Both the position numbers and the translations under genes were made by a program. Below the pieces are notes generated by a model that worked only from the letters and a program-made list of their open reading frames with translations, was not told the DNA's origin and ran no database searches. Positions 16,490-27,483 of a stretch of 64,000 bases of DNA are shown here, one piece after another; position 1 is the stretch's first letter; each line of letters starts with the position of its first letter. This DNA comes from Hormiphora californensis (taxonomy: Eukaryota; Ctenophora; Tentaculata; Cydippida; Pleurobrachiidae): positions 2,215,828 to 2,279,827 of the forward strand of contig CM035350.1 of the NCBI GenBank assembly GCA_020137815.1, written 5' to 3'.

Positions 16490-17557
16490 GGAGATAGACG
16501 AGTACACGTTGGAAAGAGGGAAGTACAGGAACAAGTGAGCGAGATGTTGACTGAGAGCAGGGGAGGGGGATAGAGAGGTGTCAAGAGAAGACCCCACTTG
16601 TATCACTACTATCCAGAAGGAACCCCCACACGATGTCACGTGACTTTTGCCTGCCACGTGACCCTTACAACGCTCCAGTGCTCCCATGTTTCCGTTGTCA
16701 GAAAACAGCTCAAAGTCACCCCCCCCTCTCTCTCTCCCAAATAGTGCCCCCTAAGCGCGAGCAGGGGAAATTGTTTTCAAAAGTGGGCAGTTACTACCGC
16801 AGGTAAGCTTACGCCCTAAAACACAACCCCCGGGTCTCTTCCTGAAGGAGTAACGAGCCAATCAGAGGGCAGGAATGCTATCACGTGACCTGTGTTAGTG
16901 TTCGGGGTATTTTTAGCAGCCAATCAAAGATACTGCATGTGTAATTTCATTTAAACAAGTGGACGGAAAAGCTCCTTCCTCTGCCACGCAGAAGAGAGGG
17001 AGCTGGAGAGAGCTAGATGGAGAGAGGGAGAGAGCTAGATGGAGAGAAAGAGAGAAGGGGGAGAGAGAGATGCATGCTTCCTCTACAATAAGAGGGTGGT
17101 TGAGGGAGAGAAGGAGGGGCTTGCTTTAATAACTACATGGGTGCAGCGAATGGCCTCTTTCGATATATAATACCGTATTTGGTTCATGAGATGAAACAAA
17201 GACAATATCGGTGAATGTTTCAAGTATTTGAGGAATAAGATATTATAATTGTCTCACTTGATGTACTTAATTGGATACCCCTTTGATAATTTGTAAGTTA
17301 GGTGTGGTGAAATATGTGAAATCTCATGGTGTGTACTCTGTACACACCAGCTCCTCCTTCTCCCACACACGCAGCTTTAATGCTGGTCTGCACCTCATAG
17401 AGGTGAGTCAGGTTAGAGGATTTGAGGGGCTCGACCAATGGGCAGCCAGCATCTACACCACGTGACAGGTAAGGGAGTAGCCGGAGTGTGAGTGCCTTCC
17501 ATATTGTTCATCATCTGGCCTTAACCACCTCTCTCTCCACCTTGTACCGCAAATAAG

Positions 17558-20178
17558 ATGTCCCTCGCCGTCATTGCCTTGTAAGTGTCTTGCTCCTTCA
17601 TCAAAACTTTTGTTTCCCGTTCCTGTTGCTCCTTCATAAACACAACTATTGTTTGTCAGGTTTGTTGGGCTGGTAAGTGCCACGGACTTCACCGCCTACA
17701 CGCCAGCCACCCCCACGGTGGACCTAGAGAGGTCCCACTCCGCCCAGATATCTATTGATGGGGACGATGTTCCTGATGGTACAGATAGGATCCTGATACA
17801 GGCCATGGAAATTAGTGACCTCACAGGAAATACTTGGGAGGAAGGATACACCTTCGGTTACAAGTGAGCTGGTACCATTCACCATTGATAATACCAAATT
17901 ACGTGATAGATGTCATACTTTTTCTTACAAATATCCCTCCCTTGACCGACCCTCTCTCATCGCGCCCTGATGGGATAAAACATAACTCCCCCCTCCTTAG
18001 TTCTGCAGTTACGACGTTCTACTACCCCGAGCTGAATGAGGCCTCTTACCACAAGTTCAGGGTGAAGTATGGTAACAGTGATGACGAGTGGACTGGATAC
18101 AGTTCCGCCACCTCGTACAGCCACGCCATGTCCAGTGAGTACAGTATTATAGCCTAGGAGGGAGGGGGGTTAGGGAGCGGTCTTTTGGGGGAGGGGGTAA
18201 AGCAAGATCAGGAGAGTGGGGGTGGGGGTAGGATTAGTAAATAGAAACTGGGTGGTTAAGTCGATATTAACCACGAGACATGTTTTCAGCTCGGTACATC
18301 GTTGAGAGGATTGCTCGAAACTGGGCCATGGCTAAAGAGTTCTGCCTCCAATTGGGTCACCGACTTGCCGTCATCTCTAGCAAGGTAAGTGGACATTGTA
18401 CATGTAGTCGTCACATCTGTTAGTGCACTCTTCATTTCAACTTCGGATACAGCCGGGGTATTAGCTGGCTCATGTGACCATGTATCAGACTTCAGATCCA
18501 GGTCACATGTGTGTACCGACAGTGAAAGTAGCAGCTTTGCATTTCTTTGTGTTTGAGAATTGAGGGTGAATCCAGACTCCATACAATCACTGCCAGACAC
18601 AGAACAAACTGTCAAACACATAACTTCCACTCATAATTCTGCGAAGACACCATGACACACCCCCACCCCACAGTATAAGTACATTTAACTTGACAACCCC
18701 CTCCCCCTTCCTGAGCATACCATGTCAATTGACACCCCTCCTTGTCTTGCAGAGTGAGAACGAGCAGGTGGAGGAGCTGATGCAGGAGTATGGGATTGAG
18801 ACTGCCTGGGTTGGTCTGTTCGACACCCACTATGGTGATGACAACGTCAATACCACCTGGACCTGGGTAGATGGGACCCCCTACAAGTTCAGCAACTTTG
18901 AGAAGAACGCCGCTGATGTTGAGAGCACGTATGTCAATGATATGATAAGACCTGTCAGTAGGGGACCTGGGGGTAGACACAACGGGGGGGGGGGGGGGTT
19001 AGAGATGGGTCGTGATACTACTGCATTTGTATATTGAGATCTGTCATGTTCAATAACCTATCTAACTGCACACTTTCTCAATTCTCATATTATGTCGCTT
19101 GGGGACAGGTTTCGTTCTTTTACCATTTGCCGCCTAGGGGCCTTACAGTTGTGAACAATACCAATTAGTGGATGTGTTTAGACCAATGCAATTGTGAACA
19201 AAACCGAGGGGTTAAAGGCACCTCTGTTCTCAGGACCAGTTAGGGTAATTTGATTGTGTATAGGCTATTGTCCCTAAATGAAAGAGTCGATAGACATGTC
19301 TAGACAACTTTACCCTTTATAACTGGCAAGGATAAATAACCTCAGTCAATAACAAGCCTCCTTGGTTAAAAGTTGTTGTAGTTGCTCAACAAGTTAATAG
19401 GGGGAAGAGAAAGCACCCTGCACCAACAATGATACGATTCGAACCTCCGCTTACCTCTTCGTCTACCGCTCCAGGTCTCTGATCTATCAAAACAGGGGAG
19501 GGCGGCAGGCAGTAGGTGATACATGTCGTTCTTCTACCCACTGGAGAGAAACGTGTTTAGAATTAGAATTTCAAACAAGAACTTTATATCTGAACCGAGT
19601 GGAATTGAAATTTTGTAACCTAATTTTTCCGTAGTGCTACAAAATGTCTTAGCTACCTTCTGAAGAACATGGGGACCTCGGGAACACCACTTCATATATT
19701 CTCGGCCCTTTCCTGATTTGTTGAGCCTCTCACTCAACAATTCCGGATACTCTGGTCTGACCACCCCTCCTCTTTCCCCAGGTTGAGTACCTCTGTAGTG
19801 GCTGTTAACGAGATTGGAGAATGGGAAACCCACAGCCCTGACGAGAAAATGAGCTTTATCTGTGAGAAGGGACTGTCAGGTTAGTGTTGTTAGCATTGGT
19901 GGAAACTGGTACTGGGTACTGTGAGAAGGGAGTCAGGATATATTTAGTGCACTGGGGGAACGGGGCAATGGGAAAGGTGGGTCAGTGGGTTCTAGGAGAT
20001 TACTCAGCAGCTCAGTTGGAACTTGGATTGGTAGGCGTTTGATAACTGGTCGGTAGAGAAAAACAATGTTGTAAATTTTGAATCGTTACGGCTTAAATCT
20101 AACCCCCATTTTCACTTTTCAGAGGTTTCAAGTGAAAGTGAATCGAAGTTGAGTATGAGAGAAAGTGTCATCTACTAA
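17558..20178 (+). CDS. Secreted C-type-lectin-like protein, 261 aa, seven exons
   Basis: Exons 17558-17580, 17660-17863, 18001-18134, 18290-18384, 18753-18928, 19782-19879 and 20123-20178 join in phase through GT-AG sites. The start MSLAVIALFVGLVSA is a signal peptide whose codon is split by intron 1. Residues about 20-125 form an N-terminal region of unknown fold. A C-type lectin-like domain follows: WAMAKEFCLQLGHRLAVISS, then TAWVGLFD, WTWVDGTPYKFSNF and a closing MSFICEKG. Only the outer cysteine pair (FC and FIC) is present. The inner pair and the EPN/WND calcium-sugar motifs are missing, so sugar binding by the usual mechanism is doubtful. A short polar tail ends the protein. Extracellular recognition or matrix function is inference from the family. 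Confidence 0.88.
17591..17640 (+). repeat. Paired intronic motif TGCTCCTTCATMAA in lectin intron 1
   Basis: Two copies lie in the 79-bp intron: 17591-17604 (variant TGCTCCTTCATCAA) and 17627-17640 (exact TGCTCCTTCATAAA). The second ends 19 nt before the acceptor. The same 14-mer recurs in other genes of the window, always on the sense strand. Confidence 0.8.
19425..19520 (-). mobile_element. tRNA-derived SINE-like fragment
   Basis: The minus strand carries a pol III B-box-like GGTTCGAATCG preceded by an A-box-like CTGGAGCGGTAGACG about 30 nt upstream, inside lectin intron 5. The TGATA and TATCA ends can pair, but no full tRNA cloverleaf could be drawn. A SINE head or decayed tRNA pseudogene is the likeliest reading. 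Confidence 0.35.
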
Positions 20179-20428
20179 CAATTGCCATAGAAATACAAAT
20201 CAGAGGACTGAATTAATTTTAGTTTGTAGGAATTTGAACTGTTTTACCGAAAATGTATCCTTTCTAATCGCTTCAAAATTAGTTTTATTGTTTCTCCCTA
20301 CATGACGTGTCATTGACGTGTTTAAATGTGGGATATTATATTCGAATAACCCCTGAATTATTGTAAAGAACAGAACAAGCACATAACACAATATAACATA
20401 GTTAAAACACACACGCAGTTCACATAGT

Positions 20429-23400
20429 TCAAGATCTAGAAGTCGGTAGATTTCTACCACTGTTCACTCCCCTACTAGACGGCGCCCCACCTCCTCCTCC
20501 ACCTCCACTACTGCTACCCCCACTCCCTCCACCTCCCCCTCCTCCATTGCCGTAGTGCTGAGCTAGAGAAGGCATCATTTGCTGTCGAGCCTGCTGAGCG
20601 TAGTAGTAACTTGCAAAGGGATCCTGAAACAAAGAGGGCTGGTAAGTAACAGTGTAATTAACAATTAATGTAATTATTAAATACCACAGGATGTATAATT
20701 ACTGAAGCAATGTATTCACAAGGTGCAAGTTATTGCTGCGCGGCCACTGCTAACAACACCTCCTTTCATAACAAGACGCACACTGCGCGTTCCACTGATC
20801 AGTTTTGTGTGTGTTCACTTCACTTAGCCAACACACACAGCGTGACAGTTTGTGTGACATGGGATGTGAATTACTCACCGCTAAATAGGCTGCCTGGGCT
20901 TGAGTGAAATAGTCGGTAGCACTCATTTTAGATTGCAGTTGATGTTGCAGTAACCCCTCATATTGTCGTCTTTGTGCCTGATGTAGAGGAAGATGTGTTA
21001 GGGAGACAGAACAATACAATCACTGCACTGTAACAAGCTAACAGAAGAACTCATTAGCCTACCTCAAAATATGCAGCACTGATTTTCTCTTTGTATTGTT
21101 GTTCTGCCATTGCCTTCGTATACTGCTCCTCCATGACTTTAGTATAATGATTCTGTAGGGTCTCAGGGCTGTAACTAACTAGTGCACCATCTTTATACGC
21201 ATAGGCTACAGGGGGATCACCAGCAATAATAATTTGTGGCTTCCTCTTTCTCATCGTCCTTAATATCAACAACAGCAGCAGCCTTGCTGGACCCACCCTG
21301 GTCTGTTGTAGAGGGGGTGGTAGGGGTGGCTGCTGGGGTGGTAGGCTGTTTAGCAGGTTTGGTATCTACTGCGGAGTGTTTACCCTCACTAGATGTCCTC
21401 ATATCTGCAGCAGGGGAGGGGTCTACAGGAGCTGGTAGTTTCTATTCATCTAGTGCTGTAGTGGTAGGAAGCAGGGACAGGGTCTATCCATGTTTCAGCT
21501 ACTATGGTATCTTTCTCAGGGGGTTTGTGGAGGGTACTCAACAACTTAGCCACTGCTTCACTGACTGGTGCTGCTGGAGGTAGCTTCCCTCAGATGTGTG
21601 GAATAGGGGACAGCGAGGCGTGCTCGGAGGGCCCTTAGTTGTTCCAATCGGGCTGATTTGGCCTTCAGCCGGCTAGCTAGGGAGTTATTAATCTGGTTTA
21701 GATCGTTGAGTTGTTTTAGGAGTTCCCTCGACCCATCTCTCTTGCAGGAAGATACGATGTGTTGCATGGCCATGTCCTTAAAGCGACTGAAGAAGGTATC
21801 AAGAGAGAGGAGGGGTTTGCCAGTACAGGGCCTGTACTCCGGGTCCCCTCCCCCACGCGTCTCCTCCAGCATCTTACTGACTATTGTAGACGGAGAGTAA
21901 CCTGGGGGTGGAGGTGTTAGGGGAGAGTAATAGGGGGGGGGGGGGCGAGAGTAACCTGGGGGTGTTAGCCGTTAGGAGATAGTAACCTTTAGTGGGGAGA
22001 GTAACCTTTAGAAGGGGAGAGGAGAGTAATAACGGGGGAAATGAAATATTTCAAAAACCCACCTTTCTCTCCAGTCACCAGTTTGCTCTGCTGCACTTTG
22101 ACTGGTGTCTTGGGTGGTGATGTGTACATGTAACTGTTATGGGAGTACTTGTGCGGGGATTTTATTGTCGATTTCAGGGATCTAACACGTAACGGATCCT
22201 TCTTCTTCTCCCTCCTCTTGCTCTTGTGAGCGGGGTTTCTAACAGGGGGACGCTGTGGTTTCTCTGTCGGATGATAGTCTGACAACTCGCTTTCTGGTGA
22301 CTTGCACTTTTTACGTTTCTTCTCCTTTAGAGAGAATAGGTCCATGAGATCGTTGTATTGTTCAGCTCCATCACTCGCCTGGTGTGGGGATTATAGTTAG
22401 GGTGAACATCTGGGAACAGGGGAATTCGTTCTCTTGATTGGTGGTAGCTTACTAAGCTTAGGCGCTTATAAGTACAGTGTGGCTCTCAATCAAGAAATTA
22501 TTGACTGTGTCTGGGAGCTAACTAGGTAATCAAGGCGGGTAGTCAAGGAGACCGGGGGTAACCATGGTAACCATGGTAACCATGGGTAGTGGTGACCCTA
22601 CCTCATGATCAGCAGTGCTCTGATTGGCTATCTTCAACTTGCCCTTCTCAGGGAGACTCTGCATGGCTTTAACCACTGGTTCTGTACTCAGGTCCTCACT
22701 GTCTGCTGTATCTGGATTGGAAATATAAACAGACTACAAACATACAACAACACTATTGTGGGATGTGAGTATGTTCAATGTCGGCAAATTTTATCTAATT
22801 TTAACTAATTGTGTAATCAAGATCCACATGTACTAACCAGTTTCAGATGAAGACCTGCGTTTCAGTAGTGCCAGTGTAGGGGTACTGGTGGTGCTAGAAC
22901 TAGCTGTACTCAGGGATGGTCCCCCTTCCTCTCTCTTCACACCCTCAACCTGATGGTAACGTGATCTGTTAGCGAGACTCAACAAGGGGTGCGATATGAG
23001 ATCCCACTACAACAAGGGGTGCGATATGAGACGCTACAAGGGCCACCCAATCATTGCTAGACCGATTATATGAGATCACGTGTCGGGGTGATTGGAGCCA
23101 GCCGGGACAGAGTGATAATCGGACGCGAGGTTCGAGTCTCGCGATAATCGGCCTGTCAAGAGCCCTAACAAGAGGGGTATAAAACCCCCTCCTGCCTTAC
23201 CACCAAACCAACCACATTTCCTCTCCTTTCTCTCTACTACTACAACTACTACAACTACTACTGCTGCTGATACCATGGAATCCCTGAAGAGTGTAACTAC
23301 CCGATGTCCATCCTACGAAAACCTGCCCCAACCTATTGATGAGTTCTACCTCCTACCATCCTCTCTCTACTCCCCACCTCCCCCTGGATTCACTGAACCC

Positions 23401-25368
23401 CACTACATCAACATCTCCGCTATTGAGGAACAGGAGGAGCCTGAATATGTCGTCATGCAGCGGACCCCTCGTCCCATCACCCCTCTATCTGCCTACGAGA
23501 ACACCACCCTCCGTCTGGCACCCACTTCTTCTACAGACCTGGTTATCCCCCGTTTCGGAAAACAGCGAGACCCACTCCCTCGGATCCCATCAACCTGCTC
23601 TGCCCATCCCACTCCGACCTGCTACGCTCCTGCCCTGGCTGCTACTAAACGAGCCCTCAAGAAGATCAAGAAGAACCTGAGGAGACAGAAGAAGGATAGC
23701 AGCGACTACGAGGTATATCAATGTCCTAATTCCAACTCCTCTTCTTCTTCCTCCACCTACTACGCCCCCTCCTCGTCCCAAGCAACATCGTCAGGGAGGA
23801 GCACCCCCAGCAGCATGGATTACGTGACCATGTCTCCCGTGGAGACCCGAGTTACGGAGCACTTTGTTTTCAGCCGCTTGTGAGCTGCTTTTGTTTAGCA
23901 CATTGTTTCTCTTATAAACTGAGTGTATTTCTTGTCTAAAACATTTTCACGCAATTTCGCGCCCATGATCCGACACTCCAGTACTCATTAGAAGCAACAC
24001 AAATACAAATCTCATGTGAAAACTGTTGAAAAAACTAATTGATCTACTGAACCCTCACAGAGCGCGATAAAATAAAACAACGATGTGAGCACTCAACAAT
24101 GTAGTACCTGTGCAGGAGGCTCTATAATGCTGTCCTGTTTGTGTACACCATGGAAAGGAAGGGGTCGGGCTGATACTTTGGGTTGCATGGGCTTGAAACC
24201 AGGCCCATTTCCCTCTAGTTTAGGTTTAGTAGTAGTGGTCATATTAGGCAGGACCTTGGACACCTCTCTCATCTGTCTGGATGTCAGTGTATCCACTGGG
24301 GGGAGCTTCTCAGGTTTCTGGGATCTGGCGGGGTAATGGTAAGGGTTTAGAATAGAATTCGATGAAGTATACAACTTACGGAGAGGGGCAGTTTGGAAAT
24401 ATATGTTTAGGTATGGGCTTTTTGATCGGAAACCAGTCTAACGATGCTGTATTGTTTACCTAACATGTGCGTTACAGAACCCGTAGTAGTCCACAATGGG
24501 GCGATTATCACAGTCCTCTGCTACTAACAGGCCCGCCTTCTGGCCACAGGTCACGTGGAAACATTTCACACAATTCTGGGGAGGGTTGGAGTAGTTATTA
24601 TCATGTTTTGGAAAGGGATTGCTTATTGGGTACGTGATGACTACAGCGAGAGAAAGAGGGATCACTCATGATCCAATGTAGTTTATCATTTATTATGTAG
24701 GAAGGACATTCATTTATAAGATATGACTCACCTGTACGTTGCACTGCATACATGCCCCCTGTCTCTTGGCCCTGTCGTTACCCTTCTCATCACAAATGTA
24801 GCAGACCTGCTCAAACCGTGGACCAGGCACGTGGGCTAGTATTATGGGCTCCATGGAGTAGTTCTTACCAAACACAACCTGAGGGGTGTAGTTTAGCAGG
24901 GTTGGGAAAAACAGAACAGCTGATACCCTTCTTTAAAATGCATCATCTTATATACTACTGATAGTGTGTACACTGTGCACTAACAGTCACTATGGTTATG
25001 ACACATCACTACGTGAATACCTCTGGTATGTATTGTGCACATAGAATGTGGGCCCACCCTCCACTATCTGTCCGTTTTAGGGCTCCATCACTAAAGGGAC
25101 ACAACCTGCACCTCTCTCCGCTCATGTCCAGAGTGCACCGCTGACATAGCCAGGGTTCAGCTGCTGAAACCCCTCCAACTACGCCATAACACTCTGAAGA
25201 GGGGGTGAAATGGAGAAAACTGAAATGAAACAGTTCTGATGTTGAGTCTAATAGGGCTGAATAGTCGGTTTAGTGCTTACCTTTGTGAACATGGAACTTG
25301 CATTTCACACAGTGGATTAGGTTATCTTGAAGCGTGGTTTTGTTACAAACACAACACGCGTGATTCAT
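20429..25368 (-). CDS. MLLT10/MLLT6-like: AF10/AF17-type PHD-finger chromatin protein, about 11 exons, with frame breaks
   Basis: Exons, 5' to 3' on the minus strand: 25281-25368, 25021-25193, 24732-24878, 24465-24575, 24108-24374, 22838-22949, 22602-22711, 22063-22378, about 21063-21901, 20879-20977 and 20429-20623. The N-terminus is a PHD finger (MNHACCVCNKTTLQDN...CYGVVGG...WLCQRC), then a zinc knuckle (CRLCPFSDGALKRT, GGWAHILCAQYIPE) and an extended PHD (CYICDEKG, CMQCN, CVKCFHVTCGQKAGLL, YYGFCNAH). This is the AF10/AF17 module that reads unmodified histone H3 near K27 and links to DOT1L. A basic stretch and a leucine-rich helix (LLKQLNDLNQINNSLASRLK) sit where AF10 has its OM-LZ segment; a Gly-rich tail ends the protein. 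Exon 9 has three +1 frame breaks (near 21247, 21476, 21587) and an in-frame TAG at 21442-21444, either consensus error or decay. An unrelated + strand gene sits in intron 5. Confidence 0.85.
23040..23205 (+). promoter_or_regulatory. TATA promoter of the nested gene
   Basis: A TATA box (GTATAAAA, about 23178-23185) lies about 90 bp before the nested ATG. Upstream are a TCACGTGT E-box (about 23076), CCAAT-type motifs (CCCAATCATTG near 23047 and inverted TGATTGG near 23090) and a B-box-like GGTTCGAGTCTCGC (about 23129). A compact core promoter inside an intron of the opposite-strand gene fits an independent transcript. Confidence 0.6.
23275..23883 (+). CDS. Intronless nested gene: Tyr-motif-rich docking protein, 202 aa
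   Basis: A single-exon frame starts at a strong initiation context (ACCATGG), lies about 90 bp downstream of a TATA box and is followed by AATAAA at 24071. The protein is Pro/Ser/Thr/Tyr-rich with no globular domain or membrane segment. It has many candidate phosphotyrosine docking sites: YENL (about residue 14), YINI, YVVM, YENT, YEVY and YVTM. In animals Y-x-N recruits GRB2-type SH2 domains and Y-x-x-M recruits the PI3K p85 SH2 domain. A basic cluster (KRALKKIKKNLRRQKK, about residues 123-138) could bind acidic lipids or act as a nuclear signal. No homologue was recognised. It lies inside intron 5 of the AF10-like gene on the opposite strand. Adaptor function is inference from motifs. Confidence 0.7.
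   Translation: MESLKSVTTRCPSYENLPQPIDEFYLLPSSLYSPPPPGFTEPHYINISAIEEQEEPEYVVMQRTPRPITPLSAYENTTLRLAPTSSTDLVIPRFGKQRDPLPRIPSTCSAHPTPTCYAPALAATKRALKKIKKNLRRQKKDSSDYEVYQCPNSNSSSSSSTYYAPSSSQATSSGRSTPSSMDYVTMSPVETRVTEHFVFSRL
24071..24076 (+). terminator. Poly(A) signal AATAAA of the nested gene
   Basis: AATAAA lies 188 bp after the nested stop codon, just before the AF10 exon on the other strand (24108 onward). Confidence 0.45.
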
Positions 25369-25677
25369 AGTCTGGAATAGGGCAAAACATTTAGAGTTTG
25401 GGTTTAAAACTACCCCCTAAAATATGAGAGACAGAAACACGGTGTTTTAGAAAACAATTAAAAGGGAATTTAAGTTATTAATATCACACAATTTATACAC
25501 TGCTACACATATAAACAGCATGGACTGGTTTTGATAGGTAATAAAAGAAGTTCTTTAGTGTGTCACTGTGACTTCCATCGCTCCTTACCAGACACCAACG
25601 CAAACAAAATCGCACAAACAAACCCAATGGAATCTGATACAAACCAACACAGACAAACACAAACTAATCCTTGTCTA

Positions 25678-27245
25678 TCAATCATCCTCCAGTAATGGCT
25701 CTCCACCTGACATACTATAGGCGTTCTCTCCCGCCATCCTCCTCGCAGGACACCTTTTGATACAGTGGAAGAAGATGTATGTAGACTGAATGAGGGTGAC
25801 TGTAATCAGTAGTGCTAGGGCAAGTCGGATCGCACTAAAGGGGGAGCTCCCATCGTCTTCTTCTACGCCACAAATAGAGTCAAAGTCACAGTCTCCTGCT
25901 CCCGTTTTTAGGATCTCCTTCAGGTCCTCAATGCTACATCCCGCATCTTGGTCACACCCAGGGGGAATTACAACGTGCTCGTTCACCAAAATCTGCAAGG
26001 GAGGTAGGGATGAGTAAATTATCAGTTTTAAAGTTTATGAAGGAGTAAAATCAAATTTTATGAAGGAGCAAGTATTGTACAGCAGTACTGCATCACTAAC
26101 CTTGACTCTAGTTCCAGCGGTGCAATTCATCCTGACAAATGCAATATTCGCTGCAAAGGGTGCAATATGGGATGTTTTGAATATTCTATCCTTGTAGTTG
26201 GTCATATCGTGGGTCAATGGCTTGGTATCCCGGTATAACCCCAGGAGGGTAAATAACGGAACTACAGTCTCCTCGTGAGCAAACATTAGTACAGGACTCC
26301 CGTCAGTGCTATCCTCCATTGTCTCAATCACGTGACTTAGCAGGAGACAACTCATCTGATAGGTAACGGGGTAGGAGTAGCTGTACTTGTGGTATTTCTC
26401 TAGATCTTTCATGAAATCTAAAACTACCAAATCCTCATCATTCAGTAGGTCGCAGAATTTTGAGCCATGCGTCTGGGTGGGGCTCATCATTTCATTAGCA
26501 CACAGATAGTAGATTGCTTTAGTTGAGTTGAGATCCAGTTCCATACCGAGACGTCCAGATACAGTCTTTATAACCCCCTCTACATTTGATGACTCCTCAA
26601 ACAGTTGTGCCTCCTTCTTCCACCCTTCATCTGCTAGGTAGGCCCTGTACCGGGGACATGAGTCCATGAACCTTAGTTGCCGGTCTGGTTTGGTCATGTT
26701 GATGGCGGGTGGAAGGTACCCACTGAGAGTAATGTGATCCCGTGCTGTACTTGCCGGACCGAGCGGTCCAGTTCCGTTTAGCACTCCATACATGAAGGAG
26801 AGGACCACTCTGAACTGCCCGTGTTTTAGTTGTCGATCGGAGGGAATATCCCTCTGGCGTGTAGGGCAGTGGAAAGAGGTGGGGAAGGGCGGTAAAATAC
26901 CGTTTACCTATTGTGTAGTGTTCGATACATGCCCTCTGATACTAGATCATAGTTGGCAGGATAGGTAGCCCTGGTCCAGGTATCATACCAGGGTAGAGAG
27001 GTCACTTTACCCTGAGAGACTGCCACATTCAACTTCTCCAGGAATGTCCTCATACGGGGGAACTGCTTTTGTGCCGAAAGTTACGGCTGCCATGGCGAGC
27101 AAGGAAGAATAACCGATCAGTTGAGCACTCAAACTTGACATCAGGTAACATCTCCTCTAAAGGCATCGTAGACGGTCTTGGAGGCAACTGGTCGGTACTG
27201 GGTCGACCCAACTAGTCCCACTCCTAACAGGAGCAGCAATAACAT
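25678..27245 (-). CDS. MINPP1-like: Multiple inositol-polyphosphate phosphatase, membrane-anchored
   Basis: Exons 26908-27245, 26101-26809 and 25678-25992. A signal peptide (MLLLLLLGVGLVGS) precedes the histidine-phosphatase catalytic motif RHGSRN; the second signature appears as MFAHEETV. The middle matches MINPP1: MDSCPRYRAYL and the region up to CNDLLN-type acidic text. MINPP1 removes phosphates, including the 3-phosphate, from InsP5/InsP6 in the ER or outside the cell. After a Cys-rich stretch, one hydrophobic helix (AIRLALALLITVTLIQSTYI) and a short basic tail give a C-terminal membrane anchor, unlike the ER-retention tail of the human protein. Exon 1 holds two compensating frame breaks (about 27142-27170, and the AAAA run read on the minus strand at 27067-27070), so the RHG segment is out of frame with both flanks. 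The summed exon phase is still correct, which favours small sequence errors over a dead gene. Confidence 0.87.
26034..26070 (-). repeat. Paired intronic motif in MINPP1 intron 2
   Basis: Read on the minus (sense) strand, exact TGCTCCTTCATAAA lies at 26057-26070 and a truncated CTCCTTCATAAA copy at 26034-26045, upstream of the acceptor at 25993. Confidence 0.8.
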
Positions 27246-27483
27246 TCTAAACACCAGACACTCAGCTCTCTACATGTCCTGAGTGTGAGCAAGGTATGTT
27301 AATCATCAAATTGGTAATGTATACTTCTCTCTCTGGTTAAAATCGTTAAATTGGAAAGAATTCAAAAAAGTATAACAGAGTTTATTAACTTGACTAGTTT
27401 GACAAACTGTCAAATTATGATGGCATTCTGCCATTATATTCTCAGAGTGTATAAATTTAAATTCTATTTTCCGGACTGCAACG

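Noticed and set aside
20710-21583. Plus-strand frames over the AF10-like exons
   Set aside because: Shadows of minus-strand coding exons.
23095-23160. tRNA gene near the nested-gene promoter (GGTTCGAGTCTCGC)
   Set aside because: A B-box-like element is present but no acceptor, D or anticodon stems can be formed; left as a possible promoter element only.
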